From positions 6,673,001 to 6,737,000 of the forward strand of contig JAZARR010000214.1 of NCBI GenBank assembly GCA_037389465.1: a stretch of 64,000 nt of DNA, in the 5' to 3' direction. A program made the position numbers and the translations under genes. Below are positions 14,040 through 27,077 of this stretch, piece after piece (the first letter of the stretch is position 1; every line of letters begins with the position of its first letter). The stretch is from Baylisascaris procyonis (lineage: Eukaryota; Nematoda; Chromadorea; Rhabditida; Ascarididae). The notes under the pieces are model-generated. The model saw only the letters and a program-made list of their open reading frames with translations. It was not told where the DNA came from and did not search any database.

Positions 14040-16345
14040 TACCATTTTCCGCGCTGATCCACCAACTTCAAAAGACATTATAGGCAAGGGCACCTTGTTA
14101 CTGCAGTTGACTTTTCGCATGAATTAAAAAGCGTGCAAGAGTAGCTGCAACGATAAGCGATTGCCTATCCCACTCCAGGTAAGCAAATCATCGACAAAAT
14201 TTCAAAAATGTGAAATGAAGCCTCTATATTTCAATCAACCAATCGTAAGCATCAATGTTGCGAAAAAAATTCGTTTTTATTCAATACGATGAGTGCAGAA
14301 ATAAAGCATTCTATGCATAAAGGTTATAAATTCTTTTCCATTATCAAATGTTCAGAACATGAAGGCATTGTTTCGCACATTTAATAACGTACAAGGTTGG
14401 TTGGCCAGGTGGATGAAAAGGAAAATTCAGGAACTGCCCGCTTCTCTAGCTTGCTTCTAAGCTTTTTCACTACATCTATCCTAAATATATGCTTATCACT
14501 AATTTCCCTGATAAAACGACAGCTGGTTTTTTTTTTTACAAATTATATAAACTAGACGATTTTTCTAATAATATGAAGGCTGCAGTGCTCTAAATGTAAA
14601 TGAAATAAATGAATTCAATCGTTTGCGCTCATTGAGTGAATTTTTCCTTTCCGATAAATCAATAATCAACGAAAAAAATGTAAAATTAGGTTTAACTGAT
14701 TGAAGCATTTGCTAAATCGCCTAAAATTCAATTTCATTTCTGAAAAAAAAGCACCAATATGAAAACATATGAAAATCGTCGTAATTTGATAAGAATTCTA
14801 GTTTGCATTTGAAAATCTGCAACATTGTTGTATTTAAGAATACTGCGAAATTTAATCGTCATAAAATTCATCAATATGGGATTGCTCTCGAACCTTTTGA
14901 AAGCAATAGATTTATGGCTACAATAAAATCGCTAGTCGGATCGTTCGCAATTTTATCTGTTGCTGTTGTTAGATGAAACTCAAATTCAGACATATGAATT
15001 TCTCACAAAAAAAAATTATTGCTCAAAAAAAGCATCATATTCAACTGCAAATCAAACGACGACAACGTCAAAAATCACAGTAAAATTCCTCTTCCTCTTC
15101 AAAAATTTTCAAACTGAGCTTCTATAATTGAGGATGGATATAGTTGAGCTTTTTCGATCGCTACTGCTGGTCGGGTGATCGAAAATTTTTAGCTTCTATC
15201 TTAGAATTTGATGCATTGAAGAAGTTTTAAATCGTTCCATCATACTCTATAGAACTTTTCGTGAATATCCCTAATTTTGAGGCGACAGAAGAAATGAAAT
15301 GGGAAACTGAAATAATGCACCCGATCGAACATGCCCGATTGTTCTCGAATAATAAGGTTTTCGTTCAGTTGACTTTATGGATGATGTCATCGATCAATTT
15401 CTGCCTCAAACTGACAAGAAATAATCTATGGGAGAATACGCTCTGCTATAGAAAGCAATAGAATAGAGTGATACCACATAGAAGTATATTTATTGTAATT
15501 TCTTTGTAAAACAATTGTTGTTTTAATATTGAATAAACAATCTTTGCAAAAGAGAATTTGGACAGCTGTTAACAGTGCATTGCAGCGATCTTTAGAATAT
15601 TGCAATCAAAAATTTTACCAATCATTCACAAATTTTACCTACGATATCGTCGAAAATTTCTATGATTTTAGTCCTCCGTAATATTTCGTTTTCAAAAACA
15701 TATTTGATAATCACTGATGAAAAAATTTTTAAAAAAATTCGAAAATGAAAAAATATATTTCAAAAAATTCACTGAATAATTTTTCAGCATAAAAAATTGG
15801 CTATAATTTTTATTTTGAATGAAATGAAATGAATGGAACAGATATATGGGATGATATTGGCATTTGATGTGCTTTTGCTTTCCGTTCATATGAAAAACCA
15901 GTTTCGCAATTTAACAACAAATAATAGACTATGCGAAATGAAGTTTTAACATTTCAATTGTCCTGACGATTTTCTATCAAAAAAAATTTGACTGTGCAGT
16001 TAACCGACAAATGTGAAATGCAAATCCAATCGCTATAAACGTTGCTCACTATTAAATGTCTATAACTCGTTCTCGAGTTGTTCAATCAATGTTAGCTGTT
16101 ATGAACGATGCAATTCTATCGCATATATCCTGTAAACTAGGCAAACTAGGCAATTCTATGGTACACATAATATCCATAAAATTTCGCAATTCTAGCTTCA
16201 GAGATTCTTCGACTAGCATACCACAAACAGAGGGGCAGATGCACATAAATATACGAACAAACATAAATACGAGAGACCATTACATCGACACAGCCACTCT
16301 CGCGAAGTAAACTTCTGCGACTACATAACAATTTACGCCAAAGGA
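14040..16345. other. Intergenic, nothing recognised
   Basis: AT-rich sequence with poly-A and poly-T runs. The small ORFs present (15261-15461 plus, 15692-15889 minus, 16056-16310 plus) have no recognisable motif or splice partners. Confidence 0.45.
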
Positions 16346-16347
16346 GT

Positions 16348-16560
16348 TGGTAGGTTATGCACTCTTACTCATCTGATCAAAGAGTTTTGTTCGTTCATCT
16401 GATCAAAGAGTTTTGTCCATAGGTTATGCACTCCTACTTTTTGCTCATCTGATCAAAGAGTTTTGTTCGTTCATCTGATTAAAGAGTTTTATCCGTTCAT
16501 CTGATCAAAGAGTTCTTTCTGCTCATCTGATCAAAGATTTAATAAGTAAGCATCAAACTG
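16348..16560. repeat. 26-bp tandem repeat with a higher-order duplication
   Basis: The unit CATCTGATCAAAGAGTTTTG, followed by TTCGTT or similar, starts at about 16370, 16396, 16446, 16472, 16498 and 16524. Spacing is 26 bp except for one 50-bp step. That larger step contains a second copy of TAGGTTATGCACTC, which also precedes the first unit at about 16350, so a block of two units plus its flank was itself duplicated. Copies differ by a few substitutions. Each unit carries the palindrome CTGATCAAAG/TGATCA. Confidence 0.9.
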
Positions 16561-16564
16561 TAAA

Positions 16565-19500
16565 ATATGAAGAATAATGCCCCTACGCTTTAACCACTCC
16601 GATCATTCGCACAAATCTTCCGAATGGTCCTCTTTTTCCCCCCCTTTTTAAGATGCGATTGATGCAGGATCGACACAAAAAGTGCTAGAGAAGATGAATC
16701 TATGATGCACATTATGCGTATCAAAATTTATAGCTCCAATTTCCGTTGCTGTCGACATGAAATTGTTGAACAATTGCAAATCCATAAAAAATAAATAGAA
16801 TTCATAATAATACAAATCCATAAATAAACACCTGTAAATAAAGAAATACATGCGGTAAGGTGCTGAAGTGAAGAAGCATGCCATAGAAACTGGCATGCTA
16901 TGCGCTTTTGTTTTTCGCATTATCTGAGCAGGCACTTCGGCAAGCCAGTAACAAAAAATAAGCTATGAAGGATAATGCCTTCATGTTTTAGTTATCCTTC
17001 TAGCTCGTATGTACTTGAGAAAAAAAGAAGATTAATTTCTCCAACCCGACCACTGTAAAATGAATGTTTGACCTATGTAAAAGGTTTGACCAAGCAATTT
17101 TCCTAGGATTTTTAAATGTCTATGAACTTTTTCAAAGTTGATAGATTGTTATGAGAGGTCATCCTGAGTTGTCAAGTTGCGTTCTACTAATTTCCACTCT
17201 TTTCGAGCTGAACCTACTCACTGAACAGACAGCTGCACATGTGCTTGCATAACATATAGAAAGATGGTTTTTTAAAGGAAATTTGCAAAAAAAAGCAAAA
17301 ACAATTTATGAGAATAGACTCTTTGAATCGATTTAGCTCATCGACATACTTGAAGTCAGTTCAAGTGATTGGTCGATCGTGAATTGCGTTAATGACTACG
17401 AACGGACGCTATTTTACTGGCACGCAAATACAAAGTTAAAGACTGCCAAGTAATCGAAATTGCAGCCGTTGAAGCGACAACCGTCACATAGATTCATGCC
17501 ATAGCGCTCACATCACACAACATTCATACCATCGTCGCTATGCGTTCGTTCAGTGTGTTGGATAACTTGGAGTCATATTTTGAATGAGGGTGAAGGAAAA
17601 AATGACAGATGGAAATGTCACCTAATTAAGGAGCGGGCGTGTATTCACTGCGCATAGAGCTGCCGCACACCACACTCGCAATCGATAGTGTCGATTGTAA
17701 CTGTTGTCAAGCCAGCCGGCTGAAAGCGCAACAGACAGCAGCAGGAACCACAACCGACAGCCCCAACAAATGCAACCGACATCTTCTACGATCATAACCA
17801 CGTGCCCGAAGTAATTGCCATCTGGCACCTTCAAGCATCTGCAGGTAAACTAATGGAGGTGGTCAGGAAGGTAGGAAGATCAAGATAACATTGTAGAACA
17901 TGACCTGCACCATCTGCGGAGACTGAATTTATTTCATGAGTGGGACTTATCGAAGCAAATATGGATCGGAGCGTTTGCTGGAGCCGCCAGTGTGGGGGAA
18001 CACGCTTGAGGTTAATAACAATATAGATGCGAATGACGAGGAGGGCTATTTAAGGGCATTGCAATTCGCTTTAAGCTTTGTTTGCTCATGAGGCGGCGTT
18101 GTTGCCTCGGTCATCAAATGTCACAAGAAACCTCGTCATGTCAGCATTCTGTTTTTTTTTTTCACTTGAATAAAAAGATAACAGGAATAAAAAGATAACA
18201 TAGCCTTATAAACTCTTTCATTGCATAATATTTATAATAAAAATATTCCTGTATTAATCATCCATCAGTTTGTATATACTTTTTTCTAAATCCGTAGTGA
18301 TATGATGAGATGAGCGTTAAAATATTTTTCAATTGATTCATTTCTTCTTTCGAAGCTGTCATATTTCAAAATTATATCGACATATATTCCATTTGAGTGG
18401 CCTTCGTTAAAATAATGCCTCTAAGCAAATATTATTTCACTAATAAAACATACACTCTGATAAAGTAATTATGATACTGACATGAGTAGCTTTAATTATA
18501 TTGTCAATTGAATGCGGCAACTATGTTGTCAATTGTGATAGGAAATTTATAGTGATAACGGTAACAGTGGCTACAACTGAGTAAAGCAAGAAAAAAGCTA
18601 AGAAAATGGGAATGCTAATAAAAAACCGCATTTTAATGTGACAATCCGCATGCACGACTAGAAGCACTTGTCGGAGCCCAACATCAAACGGTATACACAA
18701 CATGCAACAATCATGTAGGCGAGAGGAAAGAAGGAGCCTGAAATTTGAAGAGACAAAGGTGGCATAAGTGTTTATCTAAATGTTGTATGTAATCCCGCTT
18801 ATGGCGCATTGCTTCAGCAAGATAAAGTGAAGGTAAAAACACATCAGCCCTAACTCCAAAGGAATATGCGAACTCCGTCTCAGATACATCGTACCACTCC
18901 TGTTAAATTCCAATCAATTCAGCCCTCATATTGATATGTTTTCCTAAACCAGCCGAAGCAATTCGTTGTGATGATGACCCCATTCACAGAAAGGCATAAT
19001 GGGTATGGTAAGCAAATATTGCGCAGATTGACAATGCGTTCATACATCAACAACTTCCCTCCACTTACTATTCAGGTTACAACAAACATATTCAATTTCT
19101 TGGCACTAATTGCAGCACATCCCTATTGCTGAATAAGTACTCAGCTGCTGTTGTGCTAGAGAAACTAGTTTTTTCATAATGGACGCATAAGCGGAATTCA
19201 AGTAGGACCTCGTTCGTGGCTATTGATTGCATCTCATCAGTGAATACGAGTTCCAGATGAATCTGGACGAGGTTGGTCGATGATAGCCAAAAGGAATCCT
19301 ATAACTATCGATTTAGGAGAGCCACCGCCAATTTGGTCTTCTAATGTATCGATGAAGCTTCTAATGACAGAAAACTTATTGAGGCCGATCTAAACAGTTA
19401 ATTCTTCTCCTTGAACATGAAATTATTCTGCAGATATTTGCAGAACACTGCTAACACGTTATTAGTGGTGCCGGAAAGCTGTGCCGGAAAGCGGCATCTG

Positions 19501-22500
19501 GGAAGTAAAAATTGATTTGTGAATGACTGTGAATGTCATATATGCTCTCACGCGTTTTCCTTTTCATTGCAATATCGAAATGTTATACTATCATGAATAA
19601 ATTGGAATTTTAGAAAAATTGGTATCATATATCATCGAAAAAATACAGGTCGAAAAAAAGCATGAAGATGCAGCAAACACTCTGGAAATATTATACCAAG
19701 CAATGCTACTATCGTTTATTAGCTTTTCGTTCAATTACGCCTTTCATTTTCCGAGTACAGCAATAATCCGGCTGAGCCATTCTCGAAAAGGTTGAAGAAT
19801 AAACCACATTAGACATAAAAGTTCGCATTAAATGTTCGTTACAAGTCCCTATTAGTGATTTGTCAAGTGTGGTGGACATCGTAATAAAAGTAATCTTATC
19901 TCACCGTGTCCTACCGAACCGCACCGCATATTGGTTAAGAGAAACAGTACTCGAGGAATGATGTAGAAAAAGACAATCGTAAAAAGTAAAAAGAATGCGA
20001 GATAGATGTAGGGACGCGATTCTTCAAAATCGCTATAGTACAGCGTATCGCATAAATAAATCTTTTTTTTTTAGCCGAAGGCGCCATCTGCATTTTTTTC
20101 TAGTTTCCCTCGGCGCATTTGATAGCTAGTGCGTGGGGGGAAGTCGTGCAATTAGTGATTCGCCCTCTATGAAGATCAACGATCCAAACATGAAATGAAC
20201 ACATATTGTATGAGGAAACTTTCGTTTATGATCGCAGAAGATGTAGTTTCAAAAAAGGCTCAAAACATACAAAAAGTTTCAATGAAGTTAGGGAACTTTT
20301 CGAGATGAAAACAACTTCAAATCGAACTGCCTCACAACTGAGGTTGTTAAACTTGCTATAAATTGAAGTTTAGCATTTGTTTTCGAATGCACCGTTGTTA
20401 ACTATAACACATGTGCTGTTAAATTTACAGGCTTAGATTGAAGGCTTAGATTTCTGCCATTATAACGTGCAAAGCATAATCTCCCATGTGGATGAAATAG
20501 CTTGACTTTGCCCGTTTGCTCGAGCTTCTAAATTGATGAGCGTATGTTTACTATATTATTTCGGCTGTGCACAACAATCAAAAAAGTGCTCAGGAAGATC
20601 TTTTAATATGAATTTCACATTCGTTTAACATTGTTTTCAATTTTTCAATCAAATTATGCAAAGGAGAAAAAAGCAATAAAGTGAAGTTGTAGAAGAACTT
20701 GTAGTGACAGGAAAAGGAAAGAGATTTTATGCGAATAAGAAGAAATCGCCACCCATCCCTTATTCCTCATTGAGAGAGGGAGTGAGTGATAATTTGTATG
20801 GCTCTAATTTTTTCGGCGACATGACAATTTTTTAATGGAGAATGTAAAGGTAATAATTTTATAAAATTTTCGTTGTTTTAAATGAAAATAATGATAGAGT
20901 ATGTTGCAATTAAGCGCCATATATGAGACAATCTAAATGCCACTATGCTTGTTTCATGCAAATTATTTATAGTGTCTCGATGTTAATTACAGAAGTAATT
21001 AATATCAATTCAAATCCTCCACCATATTCTTCTTCAGTATAATTTTTCGCACCTAAATAGATCGTGATATAAAAGCGAGCATCTGTCTGAAATTTTCAAA
21101 TATTCGATCGTTATCATATTTCATTTCAGTTAAGGGTTTGTGTTCAATTCATCAACGACGTTGAAATAGAGATTGCGATTCAAAAAAAAAAAAAATTACA
21201 TTTCTTAAAGCAGAAATCTCGAAGAAATGCAATTTTCGTTCTTCTATCAACGTTGATAGAATTGATAAATATGAAGAATTTTTGAATGTGCATACTATCG
21301 GCACTAAGAACTAGCTAAAGAACAAGAAAGAATATAGTTGAATAAAAATATTGATAAGTTTTTACAAATCAATTTCTATCGTTTTCATTTCTGGAATCGC
21401 TCGTATTGTACTGTGGCGAGGACATCGCTGTTCAATTGCAAAATGCGCTCCTCTTGATCAACAGTAATAGAACACTTCGTTCTTGTGTTTGTTCCTAGTA
21501 TCTCATCTAAAAATCAAGTAAACAATTGCATTCCACATTCACCGTATATACATAGCTCACGTTAATGAATATGCGCATATGTTTACCTTAAGCATACACA
21601 ATGCACAATGCAATAAATATTGATACCAAGAGTTTCCTTGTTAAAAGAAGGTGTTATTTGCAGTCATCGAAGAGGAGATTCAAGAATTTTGACGATTAAG
21701 CAACGAATATGAGAAAACATCACAAAGCTGGGACACTTAGGAGCACTTAACGAGAAAGCATTAGGCGAATTAAGTTTCAGAGCTTCCACTGACAGGTTTT
21801 GGTGTCAAATTGTCCTATAGATGTGGCCTCGTCGAAGTGGGCTTTACAGGTGCAGGGTTGCAAAAACGAGTGTAAAGCGGATCTTCACTGAACGTGAGAG
21901 GCGGAATCAGTCAAAATATGCAAGCCCTATATACATCTTTTATGATCTCGTGGCACTTTAAGTTGATTGATCTGGTGGGAATTGCAAGTTTGCATGTAAC
22001 CCAAGGCATTTAGAATGTGTGCAAATCTCGGGCACTAGTAAACCCCTATAACGCATTCCATTTTGACGGAATCTGCAAGGAACACATTAAAAGAATGCAA
22101 GTTGATATGAATGATGAAGAATTGCTAAAGCCAAGAATGTAGCAGTCACCCATAGCCATCAAACCGAACGAAATATCCGAATAGCTTAACGCCTGTGTCG
22201 CGTATCGTAGTTACCATAGGGACAATAGGCGTATTCGGCAAGCAAATTTAATTCCTCTGATCGCTTAAAGCTTTCAAATGTATCTAAATGGCTTGTTGCC
22301 AAACATGCAATGATTCTGTTGCCAATCGAAGCCATTTTCGAATGTCTTCTAATAAAGCTGAAGGGCCTCCCACAGCAACTCAGAAAATCTGAGCCGTTGT
22401 CCGCCTAGATGAAGCTCCATAGAATAGGCGAAGCTTGAGAGGCGTGAGAAAAGAACCATTATTAGAGATTAAGGATCCAAAGTGATGAAAATTTCGATAA

Positions 22501-25500
22501 TTGATCGACTTCGCCGACATATTCCCCGCCTTAAGCGCTCACAAACACAACTTCCTATAGGTCATAAAAGGTGGAAAGTGGCGTCGAATTTGAATATTCC
22601 AATTCGATCAGAGAAACAAATGCTGCAGTGAGCATATACACAGGTATTCGGCTCGGCGACAGCCGTTCGATGGAGCTACAAAAGCATCTCTTGGCCATCT
22701 CTCTATTGTAAATTTTTAACTTCGACTAGAATAATATTGGATAAGCGGAAATTCCCTTTAAAAATTTTGAGATAGTTTACATCGTTACTTTCACAAAAAA
22801 ATATTGAGCTCTTTCAGCCATGTGGTATTCATTACTTCAAAGCAATTCAATTTGAATGAAAACAATGAAATGAAAACAATTTCATCGGTTACCAATAATG
22901 AAATTGCATATATCAAATAACGTCAATACGCTTATTATTCACAAAAATTAAACAATATTGAAGAGAAAATGAGTTGTAATGGTACGAGTGAGGCACAAGA
23001 TGAATGCATACAAAGAAATATGACTGCCTATATTTGATAAATCGGGGTGGAAGATGAGGCGAACATAGATTGGGAATCGAGGCGTCTTAAAAAAAGACGA
23101 ATAAATAGTCGGCTGATGGGACGCAAGAGGGTTTCTTTCAGATATCATATCGTCGCGCTAGGAAATCGCCGCAAAGCCATCTGTTGTGGATATCCACCAA
23201 TCCACCCTTCAGACAGCGCAGCCCACGTTCTATTTGGCACTGCCTAGTGCCAACTTGCACGTTAGCTTGGTGCTGTGCTATTGCGCGTCCAAGCCCAAAA
23301 GCTAATTAAACTCTCATTTCCAACATACCATCCTGAAATGGCAGCCGTCTTCGTTTAACAATTGTCAACAATGCCTCAATTCTGAAATATTCAATACATT
23401 CGGCATTTTTTGCATGAACGGTCGGCTTCTCATAAATGTGTAAGAAGGTTCAGTATCACATTTAGAGCGCGAATACACTAGTACATTCACATGTTCACTT
23501 ATCATTTAATTAATTGACATGCACAAAGAATTCAACAAGAAAGCATTGAGATTTTAGCGAATAGAGATATACAGAATTTGCCTCATTTTTCTAACTAGGT
23601 GTGATATCAAATTAATCAGCCTACAGCTTGAAAATATAGAAGAAACAGACAGTTAGTTCCTTTCTCAGCGATTGATCAGGAGGCATATTGGTCTACTTCG
23701 CCGAATGAACCAGTTTTTGTGGTTATAGGTTATTCCAGAAAAAGAATTCTTTCATGTAAAAAACAAATCAGACGTCACTTTCCAAGTTTACTAGCAAATT
23801 TCCTTTGCAAAAGTGCATAATGACTGGCATCATCTATACTTCCATACATGCGTGCGTGTCTCTTTGCCCCTTACGTTCGGCTTAAGAACAAGTGAAACAA
23901 GAAAGAAAACATTTGGCTGACATGACTTCCCCTCTCAAATTTCATGCTGGTTTAACAAATTTTAAAGATACTCTATATTCCCAGATATGAAGAAAGATCT
24001 ATCTGAATTTTGCACCGGCGCGTCTTTCGTTTGGATCAGTCGCGTTATAAATAGGAAGTCTTATGCAGAAGATTTATGCGAGCATCCGGAGCAGCTAACA
24101 TACGAATTTATTCGTATCAACGTTCCATAAGAAATATCTAAACATAAATAAGAAGAAAAAATAGAACGTTCTCAAGGTGGCAGTCCATCGAAGTGGCATT
24201 GAGTACTTACGCGGAGCAGTAATGTGAGGATCGCAATGACTGGGTAGCATTTTAAACGCTGAAAGAATAGGGTGCATGATCGAAATCGAGAAGAAGTAGA
24301 TACCAGTTTACCACAGAATCAACGCACAAAGATTATTTGCTTCGGAGAAGTACATTGTGACGAACTGAAACTAATGCCTAGGTCAATTTTTACTATGAGC
24401 ATCGAGGCAATGCCGCCTTTTTGCGTCCGTGCAAAAATTTATCGAATGTATAGGAAAAACAGGATGATTCCTTTTCTGCCATATTGCGTTCATCTTGGGT
24501 AAACTGATAGGCATTTGCATGCTAAAGAAATTTCTCATCTGACTAGAAGGAATGAAAAGAAAAGCGGAAATTCATCACCTGAAAAAGCAAGCAATCTCGA
24601 AGATAGCTAATGCGATATGTCAGTTTCTTCTGGCATATCATCTTCATGAGGGAATGCTAAAAAATGATGGCACTTGTACTGGGTTCTCCCAAAAATAAAG
24701 CTTAACCATTGTTGTTTAAGCACCAAATGATATATGTCACAATTGTATGCTTGATGCTGTTTCATCTGGCTGATCATGGTTTAGGCTCTTCCTGCTAAAA
24801 CTAAGTAGAGAAACGTACCTGAACATCAAAATGCAACAGAAATGGAGAAATTAAAACGTGAGCTTTCCGGCATTTCATAAGTGAAATTGTAAGTAATATA
24901 GTACACATGACAATATAAGTGCTTCACAAAGCTAAGCGCTTCAAAAAAAGAGAAGGCGATAAATTAACGGAAGCCTACAATACACGCTCAAGAAAATCAC
25001 TATGAGAGGTAATTATAACACCTGAATATTTCTATCTTATATTTCATATTTCACCTATGTCTTGCATTTCTTTTTTATTCTTACGCAGGATTTTTTTTCG
25101 CATTTCTCTGCATTTTGCATTTTTTATGCAAATATTTTAAACCACTCTTATGCAAGAAAAAAACATTTCCAAACATATCCCATTGTAAGCAATGCTTCCA
25201 CACTCTCAACGCACAAAATCGCATTATTTAATTGCGTAACGCAATTTGCTTTCGCCATATAGCTCTTCCATTCAAGCTTAAACACGACGAGTGCAGAGGT
25301 GTAAAAAACACATGTGCTAATATGAATTTGAATAGAAGAATTTTCGAACGCAGAAAAAATGCGAATCGATGCAACTTTATGGTTCATTTTAAGGGACCAC
25401 ATGAGTTTATAAACTCTCAGCTTCGTTGAAAGTATTGGCAAGACTAAAGTATATTATACGTCAAACAAATAAACAACTCAATGAGAGAGAAAGAACGTCG

Positions 25501-27060
25501 TCCACATGAGCGCTAAGGATGTTGCGACTGAAGACTTTTTGTCGAGACAACGCGAAAGCATCGGGCATTTCTAATGCGCAAATTTTGACGGCATTTTGAA
25601 TGATTTCGAATTGATCGTGGGGACATCTCGAAAAAGACACAATTTATGTCTCAAATAGAGAATTCCATATTCTCAAAGGAATTATGTCAATGTTACTTGT
25701 TGAAGAAAATATCTCTCATAGTTATCTAACTTCAACATTTGCCTTCTATTGCGTTTCAATCTTCGAACATAATCTATAATATCCGCATAAAGTGTGCAGC
25801 ACACAAAAAAAGTGGATCACTAGATGAAGCAAACTACAAAAGTTTGCATTCATTCAATGACGTCGACTCCTTCTCAGGTGTGCGCAAATTGCGCCCAAAA
25901 ATTCAGGAGTCACTCAAGCAGACGTTCTCTTCATGAACGCTACTGCACTATTGATTCTTTTAGTCGAATACACCCAATTGGCAGCGGCTACATTAGCGAA
26001 AATGTTTTTTTTTTTGGTAACATGTGAGACGTTCAAAGCATGTTTGTAGGCGATTTCCACAAGCTGTCATCTAGGTCATTTAGCTGAGTAATAGTGCAGA
26101 AGGGGACGTAAGTTTTGTGATGTGACAAAAGTCAACAACCTTTTACTATTTATCCTCGTTTCCCATCATTCTAAAACAAATTTATGCATCTCGTTAGGGA
26201 GGTGCCACTCTTCGAAATTCCTTTTTTTCTGATAAACAAAATTAAGATCAGAAGCCGCCATTCTCCTTCAGGACCGTTCGGTGAGATTTTTCCATGTCGC
26301 CGAATGTCGGAAATCCTTGCCGACTGCAAACTGCAAAAAATAAAAAAAAACTCTTAAAGCAGGCTTATGTTCATCTTCATTTGCATCTGCAGATAGTTTC
26401 TCATCAAATCCAAATTCTAGCTTACTTCACTACCACTCTGCTAGTAAATTCTTTTCATACACCATGAAAATACTAGAGGTAAAGTGTACAAGACGAAATG
26501 ACATCTCATGAATCATGGCACACTTAGCCGACTGATTTCACATAACACCAACAAGAAATAATACACAAGTAATAATAGCATAACATTTTTGCTTATCGAA
26601 TTCACCAACAAATCTTTCACAAAAAAACTTGAAATTCTATAGCACAACTAGTGTAACGTGAAAGCAAGACAACTTTGAAATGTGAAAGATGACATAGGAT
26701 ATAGGATGTTTTATAGTTTTCTCAACAACATTTCTTTAAGCTGGCTATCGTGATTTTACGACTTGAAACTATTGCAGAGGCACGCATACCCACACATATA
26801 CATAAGCATTAGAAAGGCATTCACAACGCGATTTGCAAAAGCATTAAAAAAAATCAAATTATCTAAGAAGAACGTAGCATGGGCCTTGCCATTCAGGTGC
26901 GGGGCATTAATTATCGGATTAGACTAATGCATTTTTTTCACTAGAATTTGCATAACGAATATCTGTGTTTGCGAAGGAGGAAATTTGACTGTGTATTTTT
27001 CCTCGAATATATATGTACGAGTGCGGATTAATGTTGTCATTTGCTTATTGCGCGACAATA
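16565..27060. other. 10.5-kb gene-poor stretch
   Basis: No exon chain, transposase, reverse transcriptase or tRNA was recognised on either strand. ORFs are all short (60-97 codons) and low in coding character. A somewhat GC-richer patch at 17630-17850 is described among the rejected items. Enhancers or non-coding RNA of the flanking divergent genes could lie here but cannot be read from sequence alone. Confidence 0.4.
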
Positions 27061-27077
27061 TCGCGCGGTTTGTTCAA

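Noticed and set aside
17630..17850. GC-richer stretch with a Cys-containing frame (VDCNCCQASRLKAQQTA) and a CAG/GTAAAC donor
   Set aside because: The CxCC motif recalls cystine-knot proteins, but the frame stops before the donor and no neighbouring exons were found.
26985..27077. In-frame upstream ATG of the BAR gene
   Set aside because: It would add a hydrophobic 31-residue extension not expected for a cytosolic BAR protein; the ATG at 27078 gives a typical N-terminus.
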